Assembly: GCF_003207815.1 (NCBI RefSeq)
Contig: NZ_NKTX01000004.1
Location: 101,855-165,854, forward strand
DNA from: Komagataeibacter oboediens
GTDB taxonomy: Bacteria; Pseudomonadota; Alphaproteobacteria; Acetobacterales; Acetobacteraceae
Length of the DNA stretch: 64,000 nt
Direction: 5' to 3'
Both the position numbers and the translations under genes were made by a program. The notes beneath the pieces were generated by a model that was not told the origin of the DNA, ran no database searches, and worked only from the letters and a program-made list of their open reading frames with translations. Shown one piece after another: positions 58,551 through 64,000 of the stretch. The stretch's first letter is position 1. The number at the start of each line of letters is the position of its first letter.

Positions 58551-59753
58551 ATGCGTATCATGACCGGGCCGCAGGCTGTATCGGGGTCTCCTACACGGCG
58601 GATACTTCCCGTCGTGCTGTTCAACCTCCTCTGTTACATCGATATTGGCCTGCCGATGGCGGTCATTCCGGTTTTTGTGCACCAGGTGCTGGGATATAAC
58701 ACGGTGCTGGCGGGGTTGGCGGTATCCGTGCAGTACCTTGCCACCTTTGCCTCCCGCGCGGGGGCAGGGCGGCAGGCGGACCGTCGTGGGGCCAAGCCCA
58801 CGGTGGTGACCGGTCTTGCGGTCTGTACCCTGTCGGGACTGGCGCTGATGCTGTCGGGCGTACTGCTGCATTTCGCGGCCCTGTCCATCATCCTGCTGAT
58901 CGCCAGCCGTATTTTTCTGGGAATAGGAGAAAGCTGGACCGCGACTGGCGCCATCATGTGGAATATCGGACGGGTGGGTGCCGCGCGCACCGCGCAGGTC
59001 ATTTCATGGAACGGGGTGACGTCGTATGGCGGCATCGCGCTGGGCGCGCCAATCGGTCAGCTTCTGTCGGGCCTGCCGCTGCCATATGGCGGACTGACGG
59101 TGGTTGGCATGCTCTCGGCGGGGCTGACCCTGTTCGGTTTCCTGCTGGCGCGGCAGTACGCCCCGGTGCCGCCCGTGCCCAGCAAGGCACCGCCAATGCC
59201 GTTCCATGCCGTGTTCCGTCGTGTCCTGCCGCATGGGGCGGTTCTGGCATGCGGGTCCGTGGGGTTCGGGACGATTTCGGCCTGCCTTGCCCTGTTCTAC
59301 GCCCATAACCACTGGAACGGGGCCGCGACGGCGCTGACCGGATTCGGCCTGGCGTTCGTGCTCATGCGGTTCCTGTTCGCCCGGCAGATTGACCGCCGGG
59401 GTGGACTGGTGGTCACGTTCATCTCGCTGCTGGTGGAAACGCTGGGGCTGGTCGTGCTGTGGCGGTGTTCCTCGATCAGCGGGGCGGCGCTGGGGGCGGC
59501 GCTGACCGGGGCGGGGTTCTCGCTGGTGTTCCCCGCCATGGGCGTGCTGGCGGTGGCGCGTGTCGGGCCGGAAAACCGGGGGGCCGCGCTGGGGGCATTT
59601 TCCGTGTTCCTTGATATTGCCGTGGGCCTGTCGGGCCCCCTGCTGGGGCTGGTGATCCAGACCATGGGTTATGGCGCGCTGTTTCTGGTGTCGGCCCTGT
59701 TTACGCTGGCGGGTGTGGGTGTAACCATTATGTTGAGATTCCTGCCACGCTGA
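58551..59753 (+). CDS. MFS transporter, drug/arabinose-efflux-like
   Basis: This 400-residue protein has about twelve transmembrane helices in the DHA1-like MFS pattern. The motif-A-like loop is GAGRQADRRGAKPTVV, and SRIFLGIGESWTATGAIMWN and GPENRGAALGAFSVFLDIAVG follow, resembling YhhS/YfcJ-type transporters. CGGAG lies 3 nt before ATG 58551; ATG 58560 is also possible. Longer in-frame starts overlap the divergent Nudix gene. The substrate is unknown. Confidence 0.87.
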   Translation: MRIMTGPQAVSGSPTRRILPVVLFNLLCYIDIGLPMAVIPVFVHQVLGYNTVLAGLAVSVQYLATFASRAGAGRQADRRGAKPTVVTGLAVCTLSGLALMLSGVLLHFAALSIILLIASRIFLGIGESWTATGAIMWNIGRVGAARTAQVISWNGVTSYGGIALGAPIGQLLSGLPLPYGGLTVVGMLSAGLTLFGFLLARQYAPVPPVPSKAPPMPFHAVFRRVLPHGAVLACGSVGFGTISACLALFYAHNHWNGAATALTGFGLAFVLMRFLFARQIDRRGGLVVTFISLLVETLGLVVLWRCSSISGAALGAALTGAGFSLVFPAMGVLAVARVGPENRGAALGAFSVFLDIAVGLSGPLLGLVIQTMGYGALFLVSALFTLAGVGVTIMLRFLPR

Positions 59754-59798
59754 CAGGCGTGGGAAAACGATAATCCTGTGGGGAGCTGAGCTGGATAG

Positions 59799-60383
59799 AT
59801 GCAGATTTCATCCGTTGCTGTTTTTTGTGGATCGCGTTTCGGTTCCCGGCCGGAATATGCGGCGCAGTCCCGCGCGCTGGGCACCGCGCTGGGGCGGGCC
59901 GGGCTCCGGCTGGTCTATGGTGGGGGGCATGTTGGCCTGATGGGGACCGTGGCGGACGCCGTGCTGGCTGCGGGCGGGGCGGTGACGGGGGTCATTCCCG
60001 CCTTTCTGCATTCGCGTGAGATCATGCATGAAGGTGTCACCGACCTGACCGTGACCGACAGCATGCATGATCGCAAGGCGCGCATGTTCGCGCAGTCCGA
60101 TGCCTTTGTGGTGATGCCGGGGGGACTGGGCACCTTTGACGAGACGATCGAGATCATGACGTGGCGGCAGCTGCGCCAGCATGACAAGCCGATCTATATC
60201 GTCAATGTGGCGGGGTGGGCCGATCCGCTGCTGGCCATGGTGGACAGCTGCATCGCGGATGGGTTTGCCTCCCCTTCCGCGCGGAACCTGTTTGAGGTGG
60301 TGCCCGATGTGGCGACACTGATGACGGCGCTGGCTGCCCTGTCGGTGCAGGCAGATGCACGCGACAGGGTCACCACGCTGTAA
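59799..60383 (+). CDS. LOG family protein (nucleoside 5'-monophosphate phosphoribohydrolase-like)
   Basis: This 194-residue Rossmann-like protein has the LOG signatures MHDRKARMFAQSDAFVVMPG and PGGLGTFDETIEIM, plus VFCGSRFGSRPEY at the N-terminus and YGGGHVGLMG. Plant homologues release cytokinins from their riboside monophosphates; bacterial ones hydrolyse AMP or cytokinin nucleotides. It follows the MFS gene by 45 bp on the same strand. Its role here is not known. Confidence 0.9.
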   Translation: MQISSVAVFCGSRFGSRPEYAAQSRALGTALGRAGLRLVYGGGHVGLMGTVADAVLAAGGAVTGVIPAFLHSREIMHEGVTDLTVTDSMHDRKARMFAQSDAFVVMPGGLGTFDETIEIMTWRQLRQHDKPIYIVNVAGWADPLLAMVDSCIADGFASPSARNLFEVVPDVATLMTALAALSVQADARDRVTTL

Positions 60384-60438
60384 ATCTTTCATCTATCCCC
60401 TTGCCTAAAATGCAGCAGCCCTGTATAGCCGCCTGCAA

Positions 60439-60515
60439 CGGAGTGTAGCTCAGCCTGGTAGAGCACTGTGTTCGGGACGCAGGGGCCGGAGGTTCGAATC
60501 CTCTCACTCCGACCA
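60439..60515 (+). tRNA. tRNA-Pro (anticodon CGG)
   Basis: The 77-nt sequence folds as a cloverleaf: the acceptor stem pairs CGGAGTG (60439-60445) with CACTCCG. The D arm begins TAGCTCAGCCTGGTAGAGC, the anticodon arm is CTGTGTTCGGGACGCAG with anticodon CGG, and the T arm is GGTTCGAATCC. CCA is encoded. The accessory region starts just downstream; tRNA 3' ends are frequent integration sites. Confidence 0.97.
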
Positions 60516-60521
60516 GGTTTG

Positions 60522-60560
60522 CAGGCCGGTTGCCTTTTGGTAACCGGCCTGTTTCTGTTT
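60522..60560 (+). terminator. Intrinsic terminator after tRNA-Pro
   Basis: CAGGCCGGTT (60522-60531) pairs perfectly with AACCGGCCTG (60542-60551) around a 10-nt loop, followed by TTTCTGTTT. The duplicated segment found at 63397 starts immediately after this stem, at GTTTCAGG (60557). Confidence 0.85.
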
Positions 60561-60693
60561 CAGGCTGCATATCCGCTTATATTGCAGCCGTAGGGGAAAT
60601 CCTTTACGCATGACCTCTTGTAATGGGGGGTCTGCCTGCGGTACGTCCTGCCGCATCGCCATCCATGTAAAGCCCTAGGAATTTTTACCGACC

Positions 60694-61500
60694 ATGCAAG
60701 CTTCTTCAGTCCCCTCGCAGTCTGAGTCGCATGAAAAAGGTATATCCCGACCGGGGCCGGTCCTTAGCGTCATCATCCCGTGCTATAATGAACGCGGAAA
60801 TGTCGAGCCCCTGTTTCACGCGGTGGAGCAGGCGCTGGTGCATCTCGATTGGGAACTGATATTCGTTGACGATGCATCGCCTGACGGCACCATAGATGAA
60901 GTCTGGCGGCTGGCGCAGGCTGACAGCCGGGTGCGTGGCATCCTGCGGGTGGGCCGTCGTGGCCTGTCTTCCGCCGTGATCGAGGGAATCCTGTCGTCAT
61001 CGGCGCCGGTTGTGGCGGTGATGGATGGCGACATGCAGCATGACGAGCGGCTGCTGGGCCAGATGTTCGATGCCATCCGGAACCAGGGGTACGATGTGGC
61101 GATCGGCAGCCGGCATGTGGAAGGTGGCGACAATAGTGGCCTGGCCAACTGGTGGCGGCTGTTCCTGTCCAATGCGGGCATCCGGATCGCGCAGCTATGC
61201 CTGCCCGTGAAGGTGAGCGACCCGATGAGCGGTTTTTTCGCCGTGCGGCGTGATCTGTTTGTCAGATCGGTGAGCGACCTGTCGGGTACGGGGTTCAAGA
61301 TCCTGCTTGATCTGCTGATGGTGCAGAAGACCGCTCCACGTGTGATTGAACTGCCCTTTGTTTTCCGGTCGCGTCATGAAGGGGAAAGCAAGATGGGCCG
61401 CAAGGTGCTGATCCAGTTCGGGCAGATGATTGCCCACCATATGCTGAAGCGCAGAAAGACATCTCTTCCAACAGCATCAGGTGGTGGCACGGCAGGCTGA
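60694..61500 (+). CDS. Polyprenyl-phosphate glycosyltransferase (DPM1/GtrB-like, GT2)
   Basis: This 268-residue GT2 enzyme should transfer a sugar from a nucleotide donor to a polyprenyl phosphate on the cytoplasmic face. It has LSVIIPCYNERGNVEPLF, the nucleotide-binding FVDDASPDGTIDEVW, the metal-binding VMDGDMQHD, IGSRHVEGG, and SDPMSGFFAVRR. It is short and lacks the C-terminal membrane helices of GtrB, resembling archaeal or yeast DPM1. The product would feed a periplasmic GT-C enzyme such as the one encoded convergently. Its promoter and first 200 bp recur in degraded form at 63397-63734. Confidence 0.88.
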   Translation: MQASSVPSQSESHEKGISRPGPVLSVIIPCYNERGNVEPLFHAVEQALVHLDWELIFVDDASPDGTIDEVWRLAQADSRVRGILRVGRRGLSSAVIEGILSSSAPVVAVMDGDMQHDERLLGQMFDAIRNQGYDVAIGSRHVEGGDNSGLANWWRLFLSNAGIRIAQLCLPVKVSDPMSGFFAVRRDLFVRSVSDLSGTGFKILLDLLMVQKTAPRVIELPFVFRSRHEGESKMGRKVLIQFGQMIAHHMLKRRKTSLPTASGGGTAG

Positions 61501-61637
61501 CATGCCACGCCCCATGCGGGAGGTCGCTCATATTTCCGTTGTCAGATCTGCGATGTCTTTATCGTGATGATGAAGTGGCCTGCCCGACGCATTTCGCAGG
61601 GGGGCGCCATGACCTGATCATGCACGATACAATGAAG

Positions 61638-61679
61638 TCTGTCCCGACGGGGACGACAGATGTTCCCCGTCAGGACAGA
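61638..61679. repeat. Long imperfect hairpin 3' of the glycosyltransferase
   Basis: TCTGTCC/GGACAGA and ACGGGGA/TCCCCGT form two stacked stems separated by 2-nt bulges, with a 10-nt loop. No T-run follows. It lies in the 277-bp convergent gap 61501-61777, which holds no gene. It may be an RNA stability element or a transposon remnant. Confidence 0.5.
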
Positions 61680-61712
61680 AGGCGGGGACGTTATTTATGA
61701 AGTGATTTTGGA

Positions 61713-61761
61713 ATAAAAAAATATATCCCGCAGACACGAGTGGAAAGCCATAGTGTCTGCG
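61713..61761 (-). terminator. Intrinsic terminator of the GT-C-like gene (minus strand)
   Basis: Read on the minus strand, CGCAGACAC (61761-61753) pairs with GTGTCTGCG (61737-61729) around a 15-nt loop and is followed by GATATATTTTTTT. It lies 17 bp after the stop of the minus-strand membrane protein. Confidence 0.88.
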
Positions 61762-61777
61762 AGAGGTTTTATTCACG

Positions 61778-63214
61778 TTAAATACAAAATTTGGATCGAT
61801 AATAACTTACAACTCCGTTTGTAAGAAAGCGCGTGGCTGGGCCAAGTTCGCTGACATCATAGAGAATCAATACGACGTGAGAGGTGAGAATGCCGATGGC
61901 AACGAGCCCCCAGCACAGCGGCTTGAGCCATTTTCTATCGCAGCCATTGTTCAAGGAAATACTGTGGGCTCCCATAAAGCCCATGAAGATGATTAGGGGA
62001 TAAAATTCAGCCCGATAACGGTAATTCATGCTGATCGCCATGAGCATCAGTATGGCAGGCACGGATAGCCCCACAATGATTGCAAGAGAGGATGTTCGAA
62101 CCATCATGGATCGAGGCTGTAGTGCTCGCTTCATCAGCGACGATACAAAAATCCAGCCTAAAAGAAGAAAGACACCATCTGTAAGAAAGAAACTGCTTGG
62201 TGGCAGTTCGGCCGCATCTATCAGGCGCGTAAACGCGTCCTGGAAAAACAGATGATCCCCATTTCGAATGAACCATAGCGGAAAAAAGAAATAGATTAGG
62301 CCAAGAGGAATGCGCTGGATATTGAAGAGACCGTAATGTTCCGTTCTTATAAGACGGTCGGGATATTGTTCGTTAAAAAGATAAAGATTATAATTCGCGA
62401 ACGTAAGGGGATTGCCCCATCGTTCGAAATTGATTCCTGCAGCGAGCAGGATGCCTACAATAAGGATGATGATTGCGACGGCGCATTGATACAACCATTT
62501 ACGGACCGTCGCCTGCGGTGCGCCTAATGTGTTGCGCCAGCAGCGCCATAAAACTAGTAGACCTAGGAGAGTCTCGGCACCATAAGTTCCGATCCCCATA
62601 GAGACGCGTGTTAGAAGCGCACCCACAGAGGCCGCAGACATCCAGATAAGTGCTTTCGGAGCTTCTTCTGGATCTAGGCAAGAATGCAGAGCCCAATAAA
62701 CGAACATCATGCCGAAAACTAGCGCCCATAGGCATACTTCCTGATAAAGAGACGGACAGAGGAAGCATATCTGCACACCAGTGAATGCCACCGCTACGAA
62801 AAGGAGGCTTCTGACCCATGATGCGGTCGATGCGGTGCGTGTAGTAATATAGCTAATACTCCGTAAGTTAATACAGAACATGAGAATAGCTGCAATGGCA
62901 CATGACAGGCGTGTGATATCTATGTGAAGGCCATGTGGCAGGAAAATTACTGGTAGGCGCAACAAGGCCGGAAATATTCCCCAATAGGCATAAACATGGC
63001 CATTACGAAGAAATCCCTCTTGCCCAACAGTCTCTGGATCAACATCAAAACTTCCATGAAGCATATGATCCATCATGCTATTAAAGGTAAGTGATAAACA
63101 GTTTTCTTTTATTTTTACGGGTAAGTGCTCCCAAAAAAGAGTATCACCTAAATACATTATCATGCACAGTATAAATATGTAATTTATACCGCATGATTTT
63201 TTCAAATATTTCAT
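61778..63214 (-). CDS. AT-rich polytopic membrane protein, GT-C glycosyltransferase-like
   Basis: This 478-residue protein has about ten to twelve hydrophobic helices. After the first helix comes a periplasmic-type loop and the segment RNGHVYAYWGIFPALLRLPV, the region where GT-C enzymes carry catalytic acidic residues; an acidic pair DVDPE precedes it. A large loop near residues 285-370 and a C-terminal run of helices follow. Lipid-linked-sugar mannosyl/glucosyltransferases and O-antigen GtrII proteins share this form. ATG 63214 follows a GGGG motif; the in-frame start at 63289 is less likely. The gene is clearly more AT-rich than the rest of the window, indicating recent transfer. Exact activity is inferred. 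Confidence 0.7.
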   Translation of the reverse strand: MKYLKKSCGINYIFILCMIMYLGDTLFWEHLPVKIKENCLSLTFNSMMDHMLHGSFDVDPETVGQEGFLRNGHVYAYWGIFPALLRLPVIFLPHGLHIDITRLSCAIAAILMFCINLRSISYITTRTASTASWVRSLLFVAVAFTGVQICFLCPSLYQEVCLWALVFGMMFVYWALHSCLDPEEAPKALIWMSAASVGALLTRVSMGIGTYGAETLLGLLVLWRCWRNTLGAPQATVRKWLYQCAVAIIILIVGILLAAGINFERWGNPLTFANYNLYLFNEQYPDRLIRTEHYGLFNIQRIPLGLIYFFFPLWFIRNGDHLFFQDAFTRLIDAAELPPSSFFLTDGVFLLLGWIFVSSLMKRALQPRSMMVRTSSLAIIVGLSVPAILMLMAISMNYRYRAEFYPLIIFMGFMGAHSISLNNGCDRKWLKPLCWGLVAIGILTSHVVLILYDVSELGPATRFLTNGVVSYYRSKFCI

Positions 63215-63396
63215 GTTATCCCCGTCGATAATCGCGTCATTCCTATATGTCACAGCCTTTTTTTGGGCAAGCCTACGCGTTACCTCCATTCTTCATATTA
63301 TCGGGTGGCTGCCTTTCAATGCAGATTACTGTGTTTGGCACGCTGGGGTCGGTCAGATTTTTTGGTCAAGCATCTTTTGATGTACCGCTCATTTTC

Positions 63397-63734
63397 GTTT
63401 CAGACTGCATATTCGCTTGTGTTGCAGGCGTAGGGAAAATCCTATACGCATGTTGCCTTGTGACGAATGGTCTGGCTGCTATACGCCCTGCGGCATCATC
63501 ATTCATGTGAAGCCCTAGGAAAACTTTACTGACCATGCAAGCTTCTTCAGCCTCATCGTTGTGCAAGACGTCTGAAAGAAGTATACCTCAGCCAAAATCA
63601 GTCCTGGGCGTCATTGTCGTGCGTTATAATAAACGTAGGAATATTGGATTCTGTTTTCCGCGGTGGAATCTGGCTTGATGCATTGCGATTGTGAACTGAT
63701 ATTTACTGATGATGCCTTCTACAACGACGCCATA
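63397..63734 (+). pseudogene. Degenerate copy of the glycosyltransferase promoter and 5' end
   Basis: This segment aligns throughout with 60557-60896, from GTTTCAG before GCTGCATAT to CCATAGA. It includes the equivalent of the intergenic region, AAGCCCTAGGAA just upstream, and the start ATGCAAGCTTCTTCAG at 63535 (original at 60694). The frame reads MQASSASSLCKTSERSIPQ and then VIVVRYNKRRNIG, after which indels lead to a stop (CTGGCTTGA). The copy is more AT-rich than the original. It is cut off at 63735 by the insertion sequence. Confidence 0.85.
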
Positions 63735-64000
63735 GAGCCTGATCCGAAAGTTTTTGAACAATACCAGCCTGTTGTGATTCATCCGTCTTTACGAAGAGAT
63801 GGAGTGAATGGTGACATGGACTGGTATTGCCCGACGTGAACATAGCCGGGAAGGACTGCGATATCCATCGGATATGATGGACGGGGAATGGGCTTTGATC
63901 GTGCCATTTGTGCCCCCTGCGAAACGGGGCGGTCGCCCTCGCACGACGGATATGCGCGAGGTGGTCAATGCGATGCTCTACATAGCCTCGGCCGGGTGCG
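63735..64000 (+). mobile_element. IS5/IS1031-like insertion sequence, left end (cut by window)
   Basis: The element begins GAGCCTGATCCGAAAG (63735-63750), which looks like an IS5-group terminal inverted repeat, right where the glycosyltransferase-copy alignment stops. A transposase frame follows. The right end, target duplication and second inverted repeat lie beyond the window. Confidence 0.8.
63808..64000 (+). CDS. IS5-family (IS1031-like) transposase, N-terminal part
   Basis: The open frame runs to the window edge and encodes an incomplete 64-residue N-terminus: MVTWTGIARREHSREGLRYP, then SDMMDGEWALIVPFVPPAKR, GGRPRTTDMREVVNAMLYIA and SAGC. The DxEWALIxPxxPP and RGGRPRTTDxR motifs are characteristic of IS5/IS1031 transposases, which are abundant in acetic acid bacteria. 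ATG 63808 is followed at once by GTG 63811, and GGAG lies 3 nt upstream. The catalytic DDE residues are outside the window. Confidence 0.85.
   Translation, partial: MVTWTGIARREHSREGLRYPSDMMDGEWALIVPFVPPAKRGGRPRTTDMREVVNAMLYIASAGC

Noticed and set aside
60811..60826. TGTTTCACGCGGTG, possible third parS in the glycosyltransferase gene
   Set aside because: Only the left half of the palindrome matches; parS requires both halves of TGTTTCACGTGAAACA.
61638..61679. Reading the long hairpin after the glycosyltransferase as an intrinsic terminator
   Set aside because: No T-run follows on either strand, so it is listed as a hairpin of unknown role.

Overview
The window is chromosomal DNA of an acetic acid bacterium (Alphaproteobacteria, Acetobacteraceae), most likely Komagataeibacter or Gluconacetobacter. 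The evidence is high-GC coding sequence throughout, a complete pqqABCDE cluster, a ChvG/ChvI-type two-component pair, the alphaproteobacterial order rho-mnmE-mnmG-rsmG-parA-parB, and the left end of an IS5/IS1031-type element at the right edge. The genus call is inference from gene content.

Layout. 1-2.7 kb: a truncated GNAT-like gene and a divergent FNR-type [4Fe-4S] regulator share a perfect FNR box; an AI-2E-family permease follows tail to tail. 2.9-6.2 kb: pqqA, a strong terminator, then the overlapping genes pqqBCDE. 6.1-8.6 kb: chvG and chvI on the minus strand. 8.9-12.9 kb: grpE, dnaK and dnaJ, with two sigma32-like promoters. 13.1-16.1 kb: dapB, metK and trmB. 16.2-27.7 kb: a short-chain dehydrogenase and DedA protein, an S9 peptidase, two sugar MFS porters, SelO, a 3-hydroxyisobutyryl-CoA hydrolase-like protein, a flavin reductase, Zur and two poorly known genes. 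27.8-32.1 kb: trpB-trpA-accD-folC on the minus strand. 32.3-34.8 kb: a CorA transporter and a porin. 35.3-43.8 kb: rho, a quinone oxidoreductase, a divergent alkyltransferase-like protein, then mnmE-mnmG-rsmG-parA-parB with two perfect parS sites inside mnmE and rsmG; this cluster usually lies near the replication origin. 43.9-52.9 kb: tRNA-Lys, a glutamine-amidotransferase-like hydrolase, RNA-modification genes, ftsK, and an unusual class V aminotransferase-like protein paired with a histidine phosphatase. 53-60.4 kb: a small secreted-type protein, tadA, a DegP protease, folD with a divergent MTHFR-like gene, a Nudix hydrolase, an MFS protein and a LOG protein. 60.4-64 kb: tRNA-Pro, then an accessory region with a GtrB/DPM1-like glycosyltransferase, an AT-rich GT-C-like membrane protein, a decayed second copy of the glycosyltransferase 5' end, and an insertion sequence that interrupts it.

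Two patterns link the regions. A palindromic intergenic repeat (two hairpins inside an outer stem) occupies four convergent gene junctions, with a partial fifth copy after metK. Many operons use 4-nt start/stop overlaps (pqqB/C, pqqC/D, pqqD/E, chvI/chvG, trpB/trpA, mnmG/rsmG, ftsK/rluA-like, folD/metF-like). No CRISPR array, rRNA operon or prophage was seen. The best candidates for undescribed biology are the class V-like/phosphatase pair at 50.0-52.9 kb, the repeat family, and the glycosyltransferase duplication at the right end.
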